Assembly (NCBI GenBank): GCA_029261835.1
Contig: JAJDAO010000003.1
Span: 310,001 to 374,000, forward strand
Direction: 5' to 3'
DNA from: Deltaproteobacteria bacterium
GTDB lineage: Bacteria; Myxococcota_A; UBA9160; UBA4427
Length of the DNA stretch: 64,000 bases
Position numbers and translations under genes: made by a program. Below the pieces are notes generated by a model that saw only the letters and a program-made list of their open reading frames with translations, searched no databases and was not told the DNA's origin. Each line of letters opens with the position of its first letter. Position 1 is the first letter of the stretch. This document shows positions 30,679 through 39,170 of this stretch, piece by piece.

Positions 30679-31746
30679 ATGGGCGATGTACAGAAGCGCG
30701 GCCGGCAACTCTCACCCGATGAGATGGTCGAGCGGTTCACGGACTTCGTGGCCGAGCAGGAAGCGGTCGAACGTTCCGCTGTTCGCGTCGACAATCTGAA
30801 ACGGCTTGCAGGCGGTGCCTCGCGCATGCTGTGGTCGGTGGACGTGGAAGTCGACGAGGGTGGGCGGGCGGCCAGCAAGCTCGAGCTCGTGCTGCGCCAG
30901 GACCCGCCCGGCCGAATTCAACAGGGTGGGATGGCGCTCGAGTTCGAGCTGCTGCGAGCCGCCGCCGAGCGGGGTGTGCCCGTTCCCACGGTCTACTGGT
31001 GCGCCCGGGACGCCGAGCCGCTGGGGGCGCCGTTCTTCGCCATGCAGCGCCTTTCGGGCGAAGCAATCCCACGACGCCTGCTGCGCGACGAGAGATACGC
31101 CGGCACGCGCGCGGTGATGGCCCGTGAGCTCGGCGAGATCCTGGCGAAGATCCACAGCATCGACCATGCGGCGCCGGAGCTGGCCGGTCGGCTGCAACGC
31201 CCGCCCGACGGAGCCACGCCCGCGCAGTTCGAGATCGACCGCTTGGTCGGGGGCTATCGCGCCGTCGCAGTCGAGCCCCATCCGGTGCTCGACCTTGCGG
31301 AGCGCTGGCTGCGCGCCCGCGTGCCAGAGAGCCGGCCGCTCGGGCTCGTGCACGGCGACTATCGCATGGGCAACTTCATGTTCGACGACCGGGGCACCGT
31401 GGGCGTGCTCGACTGGGAGCTGGCCCACGTCGGGGATCCGGCGGAGGATCTGGCCTGGCTGTGTGTACGTGCTTGGCGCTTCGGCAACGACCATCTGGCG
31501 GCTGGCGGTGTCGGCAGCCGCGAAGAGCTAGTGGAGGCCTACCAAGCCGCGGGTGGTCTGCCGGTGGAGCCCGACGTGCTCAGCTTCTGGGAGGTGCTGG
31601 GCAATCTCAAGCTGGCACTCGTCTTCATCACGCAGGCCCGCGCCTACTTGGACGGCGCCCATGCCACGGTCGAGCTGGCGTCACTGGGTCGGCGCATCGC
31701 GGAAGCTGAGCAGGAGCTGTTGCGGCTGATGGAGGGCGCGACGTGA
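30679..31746 (+). CDS. APH-family kinase, LvaA/ACAD10-11-like
   Basis: 355 aa from ATG 30679 (GGAG 7 nt upstream). Phosphotransferase fold: LAGGASRMLWSVDVEV (P-loop-like region), LVLRQDPPG (Lys/Arg site), catalytic HGDYRMGN at 225-232 and metal site DWELAH at 245-250, then GDPAEDLAWLCVRAWRFG. Relatives are LvaA and the N-terminal domain of mammalian ACAD10/11, which phosphorylate 4-hydroxyacyl-CoA so that a dehydrogenase-like partner can eliminate phosphate. The order dehydrogenase > kinase > DUF6285 repeats that module. Its stop overlaps the next start by 4 nt. Older annotation as aminoglycoside phosphotransferase would be misleading. Confidence 0.83.
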   Translation: MGDVQKRGRQLSPDEMVERFTDFVAEQEAVERSAVRVDNLKRLAGGASRMLWSVDVEVDEGGRAASKLELVLRQDPPGRIQQGGMALEFELLRAAAERGVPVPTVYWCARDAEPLGAPFFAMQRLSGEAIPRRLLRDERYAGTRAVMARELGEILAKIHSIDHAAPELAGRLQRPPDGATPAQFEIDRLVGGYRAVAVEPHPVLDLAERWLRARVPESRPLGLVHGDYRMGNFMFDDRGTVGVLDWELAHVGDPAEDLAWLCVRAWRFGNDHLAAGGVGSREELVEAYQAAGGLPVEPDVLSFWEVLGNLKLALVFITQARAYLDGAHATVELASLGRRIAEAEQELLRLMEGAT

Positions 31747-32126
31747 ACGATCGACCGACAGCGGTCGAGCTCCTGGAGGCGGTGCGTCGCTTCCTACAGG
31801 ACGACGTCATGCCTGCGCTCGACGGCCACCTCGGCTACCAGGTTCGCGTGGCGGCCAACGTCGTTGCCATCGTGGCGCGCGAGATCGAGTGCGGGGAGCG
31901 TCACCTCGAGGCCGAGTGGTGTCGCCTGGCGGAACTCTTCGAAGAGTCGGGCGCGGCACCGGCCGGTTGCCTAGCACGACGCGAGCAGATCCAGACCTGG
32001 AGCGAGAGGTTGTGCGAGGAGATCCGCGCCGGTCGGGCCGATGCCGGGCCACGACGTGAGGCGGTGATCGCCCATCTGGAGCAGACCGTGGCGGAAAAGC
32101 TCGAGGTGACGAAGGGCGCCGGCTGA
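31743..32126 (+). CDS. DUF6285 protein, LvaB-like partner of the kinase
   Basis: 127 aa, start ATG overlapping the kinase stop (ATGA at 31743-31746). The sequence is helical and charged: PTAVELLEAVRRFLQDDVMPAL, GYQVRVAANVVAIVAREIE, EAEWCRLAELFEE, RAGRADAGPRREAVIAHLEQTVAEKLEV. This pattern is typical of DUF6285 proteins found directly after such kinases. In levulinate degradation the small protein LvaB is needed for LvaA activity; the equivalence here is inferred from size, order and coupling. No catalytic motif is seen, so it is most likely a kinase subunit. Confidence 0.78.
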   Translation: MNDRPTAVELLEAVRRFLQDDVMPALDGHLGYQVRVAANVVAIVAREIECGERHLEAEWCRLAELFEESGAAPAGCLARREQIQTWSERLCEEIRAGRADAGPRREAVIAHLEQTVAEKLEVTKGAG

Positions 32127-32322
32127 CAAGCCCTGCGGCGCGGGTGGGGCCGAGTTGGGGCGGGAGGTGCTTGCCGCCTGCGTCTCACTTCGCCCGCGTC
32201 GTGGCGCAGCATGCTGGGCAGGGCAGCAGAGTTGCGGTAATCAACCCTCCGCCGACAACCGGCCCCTTGCCTCGCACGGCGATCTAATTCGACGCTCTCC
32301 AAGCTGAATTCGGGAACGAGAA

Positions 32323-33957
32323 ATGACGGCCCTAGAGCCCGTTACAGAAGAGCGCTCCGTCGCACGTGAGGTCGAGCGCCGGCGTTCCTTCGCGATCATC
32401 TCGCACCCCGACGCCGGCAAGACGACACTCACGGAGAAGCTCTTGCTCTACGGCGGGGCGATCCGGCAGGCAGGAGCGATCCGGGGGCAGCGGGCGGCGC
32501 GACACGCCACGAGCGATTGGCTCGAGCTCGAGCGTCAACGGGGAATCTCGGTCAGCAGCTCCGTGCTTCACTTCGACTACGCGGGCTACCGCGTCAATAT
32601 CCTCGATACACCGGGTCACCGCGACTTCAGCGAGGACACGTATCGTACGCTGATGGCTGCCGACAGCGCCGTGATGCTGATGGACGCTTCCAAGGGCGTC
32701 GAGGAACAGACCCGCAAGCTCTTCCAGGTCTGTCGCCTGCGCCGCATACCGATCTTCACCTTCGTCAACAAGATGGATCGGTTTGGCCGCGACGGGCTCG
32801 ACCTGATGAGCGAGATCGAGGATCTGCTCGGAATCGACGCGGTTCCGGTGAGCTGGCCGATCGGCTCCGGGAAGGATTTTCGCGGCGTCTACGATCGGTT
32901 GGCACAGCGGGCTCTGCTCTTCTCGGGTGGCGAGCACGGTACGACCCGCGTGACACAGCGCGACGTGGAGGGTGGTATCGACACCCCGGCTGTTGCCGAG
33001 GCGCTCGGCGAGTTCCACGGCGACGTCCGAGAACATCTCGAGCTACTCGATGGCGCTGGCGCCGAGCTCGATCTCGCCGCCGTTCGGGCGGGTCGGCAGA
33101 CACCGATGTTCTTCGGTAGCGCTCTGACCAACTACGGTGTTCTTCCATTCCTCGAGCGTTTTCTGAGCATGGCGCCACATCCCGGTGTCCGGCTCGCCGA
33201 CGGCGAGCGGATCGATCCGGCGGCGCGTCCCTTCTCGGGCTTCGTGTTCAAGATCCAAGCCAATATGGACAGGGATCACCGCGATCGCATCGCCTTTCTG
33301 CGCGTCTGTTCGGGGCGTTTCGTCAAGGGTGACAGCGCCGTGCACGTGCGCACGGGCAAGAAGATCCGCTTGGCCAACTCCACGTTGATCATGGGCAAGG
33401 ACCGCCAGGAGGTGGAGGAGGCCTACCCGGGTGACGTCGTCGGTCTCTTCGATCCCGGGGTCTTCCGCATCGGCGATACCGTCAGCCAAGAGGGGAGCTT
33501 CTCCTATTCGGGGATCCCCAGCTTTTCGCCGGAGTGTTTCGTGCGCGTGGAAGTCGCCGCTGTGCTGAAGCGCAAGTCGTTGGAGAAGGGGCTCGAGCAG
33601 CTCGTTCAGGAAGGAGCCGTGCAGCTCTTTCGGGACCCGCACAGCGACTCGGCCGCACTCGTTCTGGGAGCCATGGGACCGTTGCAGTTCGACGTGATGA
33701 AACACCGGTTGGCGGATGAGTACGGTGTCAACGTCGATCTTTCGCCGTTGCCGTTCAAGCTCGCGCGCTGGCCGCAGGGCGACTTTGATCCGGAGATCTT
33801 CCGCTATTCGGAGCGCGTCAGAGTCGTCGCGGACCGCGATGGTCGGCCGGTCCTCCTCGCTCAGGGCCGCTGGGATCTGGACCGCGCGTTGCAGAGGCAC
33901 AGCGGCCTGATCCTGTCGGAGACAGCCGATCCCAGCCTGTTCGAGAATGAGAGCTAG
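32323..33957 (+). CDS. prfC: Peptide chain release factor 3
   Basis: 544 aa. GTPase that removes RF1/RF2 from the ribosome after termination and assists quality control. G1 is SHPDAGKTTLTEKLLLYGG, G2 is ERQRGISVSSSV, G3 is DTPGHRDFSEDTYRTL, G4 is FVNKMDRFGRDGLDLMSEIE. RF3-specific stretches include SWPIGSGKDFRGVYDR, TPMFFGSALTNYGVLPFLERFLSMAP and LGAMGPLQFDVMKHRLADEYGV. Full length. Its 196-bp upstream region contains no gene. A GC-rich hairpin overlaps its stop codon. Confidence 0.97.
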   Translation: MTALEPVTEERSVAREVERRRSFAIISHPDAGKTTLTEKLLLYGGAIRQAGAIRGQRAARHATSDWLELERQRGISVSSSVLHFDYAGYRVNILDTPGHRDFSEDTYRTLMAADSAVMLMDASKGVEEQTRKLFQVCRLRRIPIFTFVNKMDRFGRDGLDLMSEIEDLLGIDAVPVSWPIGSGKDFRGVYDRLAQRALLFSGGEHGTTRVTQRDVEGGIDTPAVAEALGEFHGDVREHLELLDGAGAELDLAAVRAGRQTPMFFGSALTNYGVLPFLERFLSMAPHPGVRLADGERIDPAARPFSGFVFKIQANMDRDHRDRIAFLRVCSGRFVKGDSAVHVRTGKKIRLANSTLIMGKDRQEVEEAYPGDVVGLFDPGVFRIGDTVSQEGSFSYSGIPSFSPECFVRVEVAAVLKRKSLEKGLEQLVQEGAVQLFRDPHSDSAALVLGAMGPLQFDVMKHRLADEYGVNVDLSPLPFKLARWPQGDFDPEIFRYSERVRVVADRDGRPVLLAQGRWDLDRALQRHSGLILSETADPSLFENES

Positions 33958-33972
33958 CGCCGCGCACGGCGC
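33957..33972 (+). terminator. Hairpin at the prfC stop
   Basis: GCGCCG (33957-33962) pairs with CGGCGC (33967-33972) around CGCA, beginning at the last base of the TAG stop. It is followed by a pyrimidine-rich CTCCCCCTCTTC rather than a pure T-run. It is probably an intrinsic terminator of the C/T-tailed kind. Confidence 0.4.
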
Positions 33973-34157
33973 CTCCCCCTCTTCAGCGGCGTTTGTTCTC
34001 GAAGCGTACCCATCAAACCGGCGGATTTTTTCCACTTGTCGAGGCGTGTGCGGTAGTCTGTAGAGTGGGGTGGGGGAGTTGGATGTGGTGCGGGAGCACG
34101 CACGCGTCCGCGATATCAGTGGCGTTCCATCGGGTGCGGCGTCCGCCGGGAGGCGCC

Positions 34158-34412
34158 ATGGGCGGAGACATTTCCCCGCGGCACGGCGGGACGAGACGAC
34201 GTGACGGCACGAACGAGGTCCAGACGACTCTGCTCGATCTGTTGATGGGAATCGATGAGGTCGCCGACAGCGAGCAGGAGAGTCTTGCCGCCGCCATGCA
34301 GCTTCTGCGATGCGGTCGCGTTCGCGTCATCTCGAGGTCGAGTGAACTGGCCGGGGCCGGCCTGCTCTCGAGAGCGCGCCTCCGGGACCTGATCGAAGAG
34401 GAGGTTCGCTGA
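34158..34412 (+). CDS. Hypothetical small protein
   Basis: 84 aa from ATG 34158 with GGGAGG 6 nt upstream. The first 20 residues are basic and low complexity (GGDISPRHGGTRRRDGTNE). The rest is helical: VQTTLLDLLMGIDEVADSE, ESLAAAMQLLRCGRVRVISRS, ELAGAGLLSRARLRDLIEEE. No family recognised. A well-placed ribosome site and amphipathic helices favour a real gene. It is isolated between prfC and the convergent protease. Confidence 0.5.
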   Translation: MGGDISPRHGGTRRRDGTNEVQTTLLDLLMGIDEVADSEQESLAAAMQLLRCGRVRVISRSSELAGAGLLSRARLRDLIEEEVR

Positions 34413-34456
34413 GCGGCGTGGGCGGAACCCGGCGGAGCCGGCTCGGCACGGCGTGA

Positions 34457-35383
34457 TCAGGGCAGGGTAGGGTCCGGGACGCCCTGGCCTTCGAGCACCT
34501 GGCGGATGAAATCGAGGATCTGCGAGCTGGGGACCGCGAAGGCGATGCCCTGCGCGCTCCGGGCCAGCGCGGTGTTCATACCGACCGCGCTTCCGCCGAG
34601 GGTGATCAGCGGTCCGCCCGAGGAGCCGGGGTTGATGGCGGTGTCGGTCTGAAGAAACTCGATCTGCCGCCCTTCAGTGTCCTCCAGCTTCAAGAGCTCA
34701 CGCCCGGTCTGACTGATGATGCCCTGGCTTGCGGAGTGCCCGAGGCCGAGCGGATTGCCGATCGCGATCACGCAGTCGCCCACCGCGACCTGGGACGAAT
34801 CGCCGATCGGGATGTAGGGAAACGGACCGCTCGCATTCTTGAGCTGGAGCAGAGCGATGTCGAGTACCGGGTCGCGAGCGACCACCTCGACCTCGTGGTC
34901 CACCCCGTCGCTCGTTCTTGCTTTGATCGTCACGGCATTGGCGATGACGTGATTGTTGCTGAGCAAGAAGCCCGACGGGTGGATGAAGAACGCAGAGCCC
35001 AGTGCCTCGCCCGGCAGCGGGAAGCGAAGGCTGAAGCCGGGCAGCGCGATCGGCAGCAAGCTGAGGCGATACGGCGTCGCCGTCGTGGTGTAGACGCTTG
35101 CCACCGCCGGCATCGCCGTCTCCACGACCCGACGGATGGTATGGCTGTGCAGCGCGATCTCTGCCGGCGGCTCGTGAGAGGCGACGACGACCTGGTCGAT
35201 TCCCTTGGTCACAAGCTCCTGGGTCGACGGCCTCAGCCAGATCGGTGTGTTCGGCGTAACCAGCGTCGCGGGCTCCTGGCTGACGCCGATGCCGAGAATC
35301 GAGCATCCCCCGGACGCGGCGGCCATCAGCAGCACAGCGGGCACGAGTGCGCACGTGAATCTCGGGAAGTGTGATTTCGTCAT
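34457..35383 (-). CDS. Trypsin-like (S1C/HtrA-type) periplasmic protease, lipoprotein, no PDZ
   Basis: 308 aa from ATG 35383 (GGAGAG a few nt upstream). The signal sequence VPAVLLMAAASGGC ends in a lipobox, so it is membrane-tethered in the periplasm. The protease domain keeps the HtrA triad: His in FLLSNNHVIANA, Asp in RDPVLDIALLQLK, Ser in NPGSSGGPLITLGG, plus AIGNPLGLGHSASQGIIS. A 90-residue N-terminal part (QEPATLVTPNTPIWLRPST) precedes it. DegP/DegS carry one or two PDZ domains after the protease; here the chain stops right after SQILDFIRQVL. Regulation by PDZ peptide sensing is therefore absent. Confidence 0.87.
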   Translation of the reverse strand: MTKSHFPRFTCALVPAVLLMAAASGGCSILGIGVSQEPATLVTPNTPIWLRPSTQELVTKGIDQVVVASHEPPAEIALHSHTIRRVVETAMPAVASVYTTTATPYRLSLLPIALPGFSLRFPLPGEALGSAFFIHPSGFLLSNNHVIANAVTIKARTSDGVDHEVEVVARDPVLDIALLQLKNASGPFPYIPIGDSSQVAVGDCVIAIGNPLGLGHSASQGIISQTGRELLKLEDTEGRQIEFLQTDTAINPGSSGGPLITLGGSAVGMNTALARSAQGIAFAVPSSQILDFIRQVLEGQGVPDPTLP

Positions 35384-36143
35384 CGACTCTCCGGTCACCG
35401 ACAATGCCCGGCGGCGCCTGGCGACGCGAGACTCGATGCCTGTGCGTTCAGCCTAACGCAATGCCTCGGACCGGCCGGAACGCGCGGAAGGTGCGGGCGC
35501 TCTCGAGTGGCCGGCAGTGTAGGTGGCGCACCATGGGAAGACAATCGAGTGGCTGGCGCGACAACGCGTCAACTCACGGCGATCTCTTCGTGCCACCGAC
35601 TCTCGTCGCCGGCTCTGCCATTGCGGTGCGGGTGCCCGAGTTGACGACGCCCCGCCGAGGCGGGGCGCGTCAACGATGGATACATCAAGGAAGTGCGAGT
35701 CGCGAACTCTGCACAGCGGCGAGCGATGAGATCAGCAGCGCCTTCGCACACTGATTAGCCCTGCGAACTTTGTGCCACAGATGCACATGTCTGGGAAACT
35801 CGTTCTCCTACTTGGGGTTGCGGTGTGGACAGCGCTGTCACTAGCGAGAAGACATGTCGCTCGCTGGCGCAGAACGCGGCGGTCTCGGCCAAGAACGCCC
35901 GTGCGACCCGATCCATCGGCCGCGAAACCCTGCGGATCCGGCAGGTTGCCGAGAGTGGCGCAGAATGCCCGGGGCGGTGCAGATTGCTTCGTGTGAGCTC
36001 GACCGCGTGGCTTAAGCCCCATGCGCCGCTCGAGCGGGCCGGCCAACGCTCGCTGGTGACCCGCCCTTGGGGGAGTGCTCCGCATGGGCTGGCTGCCGCA
36101 GACATCGTTGACATCCGGTGCGGATTCTCCACGCTCTCGCGCC
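35384..36143. other. 760-bp gap with a strong hairpin
   Basis: No supported gene. One frame at 35772-35996 would give a 74-aa protein with a hydrophobic N-terminus (SGKLVLLLGVAVWTALSL) and an Arg-rich tail, but it has no ribosome site. A 125-codon minus-strand frame overlaps it. The clearest structure is the hairpin at 35641-35673. Both flanking genes (protease leftward, FmdB-type rightward) would have promoters here, but none is convincing. Confidence 0.45.
35641..35673. repeat. 15-bp GC-rich stem-loop
   Basis: TTGACG-A-CGCCCCGCC pairs with GGCGGGGCG-CGTCAA around a 2-nt GA loop; only one bulged A breaks the stem. There is no T-run on either side, and it is about 260 bp from the protease start and 470 bp from the FmdB start, so it is not an obvious terminator. 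It may be a protein-binding palindrome, a small-RNA structure or a dispersed repeat copy. Confidence 0.5.
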
Positions 36144-36377
36144 ATGCCGATCTACGAATATCGCTGTGAGGTCTGCGACCAGGTCATCGAGGCCCTGCAG
36201 AAGATGTCCGACTCCCCACTGCGGGACTGCCCAAGCGGGGATGGCGGCAGACTGGCCCGCCTGATCAGCGCCCACAATGTCGGGGGCGTTGCTTCGGGCC
36301 GGGAGGGTGCTGCGTGTGAGCGCAGCGAGGCGCCCGCCTGCGGCGGTTGTGATTTCGCCGGAACCGGCTGCTCCTGA
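36144..36377 (+). CDS. FmdB-type zinc-ribbon protein, incomplete ribbon
   Basis: 77 aa from ATG 36144. The start MPIYEYRCEVC and MSDSPLRDCP match the FmdB/CxxC_CxxC_SSSS putative regulatory family. The first knuckle (Cys8, Cys11) is intact; the second has Cys29, but the expected partner three residues on is Gly (CPSGDGG). A Cys cluster at the C-terminus (CGGCDFAGTGC) could supply ligands instead. Function of the family is unknown; a small metal-binding regulator is assumed. It converges with the next gene (11-bp gap). Confidence 0.8.
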   Translation: MPIYEYRCEVCDQVIEALQKMSDSPLRDCPSGDGGRLARLISAHNVGGVASGREGAACERSEAPACGGCDFAGTGCS

Positions 36378-36388
36378 GGCTGAGCGCT

Positions 36389-36952
36389 TCACGGGGACGG
36401 CTTCGGGAAGCGCGCTACACCCTCCTCGAGCTGTACGCCAAACGTGTTGAGGGCCATCGAGACGAGGTTGTACTGTCCGACGGCGAAGATCACGTCCATG
36501 AGTTGCTGCGTGTCGTAGCGTTCGCGAAGCAACTGCCAGGTGGACTCGCCGATGAACGCATCGGCGAGAAGCTCGTCGGCCGCGCGCACCAGGGTGGCCT
36601 CGAACGGGTCCCAGCCGGCGGCGTCGGGCCCGGCTGCGACACGCTCGATCTCTTCGGCCGTCAGGCCGGCCATGCGGCCGATTGCCACGTGCATCGACCA
36701 TTCGTACTCGGCGCGACACAGCCATCCTACGCGGAGGATGAGGATTTCCCGATCGCGAGCCGGCAGTGTTGACTTGTTCAGGACGTGAGCCCCGAAGACC
36801 ATCCAGCGCTTCATGAGCTTCGGGTGATTGGCCAGCGTTCGGTAGATGCCGAGTACATGGCCATCTTGACTGAGGCGATCGAGCTGCAGGCGGGTTTCTT
36901 CATCGGCATCATCCAGCTCGATCGGATCGATTCGGGGCTCTTCGAGTCGCAC
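36389..36952 (-). CDS. Carboxymuconolactone-decarboxylase/AhpD-fold protein
   Basis: 187 aa from GTG 36952, chosen because AAGGAG sits 6 nt upstream and a longer frame has a poor N-terminus. All-helical CMD domain: GIYRTLANHPKLMKRWMVFGAHVL, LPARDREILILRVGWLC, CRAEYEWSMHVAIGRMAGL, LADAFIGESTWQLLRERYDTQQLMDVIFAVGQYNLVS. AhpD peroxidases have CxxC; here there is one Cys79 and His88, the arrangement seen in non-peroxidase CMD proteins. A role in aromatic or lactone catabolism or in redox protection is possible but not specified. Confidence 0.82.
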   Translation of the reverse strand: MRLEEPRIDPIELDDADEETRLQLDRLSQDGHVLGIYRTLANHPKLMKRWMVFGAHVLNKSTLPARDREILILRVGWLCRAEYEWSMHVAIGRMAGLTAEEIERVAAGPDAAGWDPFEATLVRAADELLADAFIGESTWQLLRERYDTQQLMDVIFAVGQYNLVSMALNTFGVQLEEGVARFPKPSP

Positions 36953-37193
36953 TCTCTTCTCCTTAGGCTTCGTTTCTGGCTCGGTGTCGCGTCCGCCGCC
37001 GCGCAAGACTTCAGCGGTTCGCGCGCCGCGCTGAAGTGGAAGCGGCAATGTAGCCGCCCGTGCTTCCGGATTCGCGGCTTGCACCAGGGCACGACCGGTC
37101 TCGTTGGTACGCTCGACGTGATAACCTCCTCACGCGGGCATAACGTCCGCGGCGCGGCAGCTCGCAGCGTTCAGGGTCGATCGGAGTGGGAGC

Positions 37194-39080
37194 TTGAAGC
37201 TCGTCGGGGTGCTGTCGCTCGTGCTCTCGCTGTTGATCGGCGCCGCCGGCCTCCTCTGGCTCTCTCCGTTGTGGCGAGCCGCCGACTCGTCCGAAGTCGT
37301 GATTGCCGACGTATCGTCCGAGCGCCTGACGCAGCTCGGCAGCGTGGTGGGTTTCGCCGGCCCCAACCAGAGCCACGCTTGGCTCGGGATCCCCTACGCC
37401 CGTCCGCCGCTCGACGAGCTGCGCTGGCGATCCCCGCAGCGGCCAGCTCCTTGGACCGACACTCTCGATGCGCTGGCCTACGGCTCGCCCTGCACTCAGC
37501 TCGCGAATCCGCTCGGTGGTGTCGCGAGCGAGCCAGTCGGCTCGCTGGTGGGCTCGGAAGACTGTCTCCATCTCAACGTCTGGGCGCCCCGCTTCGACCA
37601 AGCGGATGTTCCGAGCGCTTCCGAGCGGCTCCCGGTGATGGTCTGGATTCACGGCGGGGGCAATACGATCGGCCAGGCCGACTCGTTCTACGATGGCTCT
37701 CTCTTGGCGACGTCACAGAGGCTGATTGTCGTCAGCATGAACTACCGGCTCGGTCCGTTCGGTTGGTTTGCCCACCCGGCACTGGCTTCCTCCGCCGCGA
37801 GTGACCAGGAGCGTTCGGGCAACTTCGGAACACTGGACTTGATCGCAGCGCTGCGCTGGGTGCGGGACAACATCGAGTACTTCGGTGGTGACCCCGACCG
37901 GGTCACTCTCTTCGGCGAGTCGGCGGGCGGAACGAATGTCGTGAGTCTGCTGCTTTCACCGAAGGCTGCCGGCTTGTTCCATGGCGCGATTGTCCAGAGC
38001 GGGTCGACCGCCTCGACCAGCATGGCGGGCGCCAGCCACTATCGTGATGACGCGGCGCCGGGCCACGCCTTCAGCTCGCGGGAGGTGGTTGCGAATCTGC
38101 TTGTCCAGGATGGCTCGGCGACAGATCGCGACGCCGCGAGACTTTTCGCCGAGGGCTTCGAGGCGGACGAGCTGGTGGCCTATTTGAGAGGAAAGGCTGC
38201 GCGGCAGGTGATGAACGCGTATCTCGCCGAGGAGGACCAGCAGCGCATCCGGCTGCCGAAGATCTTTCGAGACGGCGTGGTCCTGCCGAAGGCGAGGCCG
38301 TTGGAGCTCTTGAGCGACGCCGGTCGCTACAACGCCGTTCCGATCATACTGGGCAGCAACCGCGATGAGATGAGGCTCTTCTTCTCGCAGGACCCGAGAT
38401 TCGTTCGCCGCTATCTGCGCTTCTTACTGCGGCTGAAGGACGAGGAGCGCTACAAGCTCATCGCCGGCTATCACAGCGATCTCTGGAAGGTCAATGGCGT
38501 CGACGTTCCGGCCGCCGAACTCCATCGGGCCCAAGGCCCGAGCGTCTACGCATACCGATTCGACTGGGACGAGGAGCCGGTCTTTCTCGGAGCGGACCTG
38601 AGCGTGATTCTCGGCGCCGCCCACGGGATGGAGATTCCGTTCGTCTTCGGCCACTTCCAGCTGAGCAATCCGTGGCTCACGCGTTTGGTCTTTCGCGCGG
38701 AGAGCCTGCCGGGTCGGGAGTTCCTGTCGGAAGCAATGATGTCGTACTGGGCGGAGTTTGCTCGCACGGGTGCGCCGGCAGGTGGACGAGAGGATCAACT
38801 TCCGAGCTGGCGGCCGTGGTCGCAGGCAGACGGCCGCGCGGGTGAGTTCATTGTCTTCGACACACCGGCTGGTGGTGGCATTCGGATGTCGTCGGAGACC
38901 GTGAGCCGGCAGGCTGTGATCGCTTCGATCGACTCCGAGGAGCGCCTCACTCAGGCGGAGAAATGCAGAATCTTCTTCGATCTCTTTCGCGACTCGGAGG
39001 ACTGGACGGCGGCGGCCTACCGCGGCATGGGCAAGATCGGCTGTCGGGATCATCCCATTGAGGTCTTCGCGGTCGACTGA
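37194..39080 (+). CDS. Type B carboxylesterase, exported
   Basis: 628 aa from TTG 37194 (GGAG about 7 nt upstream). An N-terminal hydrophobic segment (VGVLSLVLSLLIGAAGLLWL) indicates export or anchoring. Alpha/beta-hydrolase of the cholinesterase/para-nitrobenzyl esterase type: WLGIPYARPPLDELRW, SEDCLHLNVWAP, VMVWIHGGGNTIG (oxyanion hole), nucleophile Ser243 in LFGESAGGTNV, the acid in GSNRDEMRLFF and the His in AAHGMEIPFVFGH. Longer than usual (500-560 aa) because of insertions around 300-400 and a C-terminal part with DWTAAAYRGMGKIGC. Substrate unknown; it stands alone. Confidence 0.9.
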   Translation: MKLVGVLSLVLSLLIGAAGLLWLSPLWRAADSSEVVIADVSSERLTQLGSVVGFAGPNQSHAWLGIPYARPPLDELRWRSPQRPAPWTDTLDALAYGSPCTQLANPLGGVASEPVGSLVGSEDCLHLNVWAPRFDQADVPSASERLPVMVWIHGGGNTIGQADSFYDGSLLATSQRLIVVSMNYRLGPFGWFAHPALASSAASDQERSGNFGTLDLIAALRWVRDNIEYFGGDPDRVTLFGESAGGTNVVSLLLSPKAAGLFHGAIVQSGSTASTSMAGASHYRDDAAPGHAFSSREVVANLLVQDGSATDRDAARLFAEGFEADELVAYLRGKAARQVMNAYLAEEDQQRIRLPKIFRDGVVLPKARPLELLSDAGRYNAVPIILGSNRDEMRLFFSQDPRFVRRYLRFLLRLKDEERYKLIAGYHSDLWKVNGVDVPAAELHRAQGPSVYAYRFDWDEEPVFLGADLSVILGAAHGMEIPFVFGHFQLSNPWLTRLVFRAESLPGREFLSEAMMSYWAEFARTGAPAGGREDQLPSWRPWSQADGRAGEFIVFDTPAGGGIRMSSETVSRQAVIASIDSEERLTQAEKCRIFFDLFRDSEDWTAAAYRGMGKIGCRDHPIEVFAVD

Positions 39081-39170
39081 CGGCGATCTTCTTTACCGGG
39101 CTCGGGCACGGCGACAGACGCCAACGCCTCCGAAGCGGCCGGCGCGGGGGTGTGCGAGGGGGGAGCGCTT

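Noticed and set aside
30679-31746. Aminoglycoside resistance phosphotransferase
   Set aside because: The fold is shared, but the operon context and overall sequence fit LvaA/ACAD10-11-like acyl-CoA kinases.
35772-35996. Small membrane protein gene of 74 codons
   Set aside because: Hydrophobic N-terminus but no ribosome site, Arg/Pro-rich random-like tail and overlapping antisense frame.
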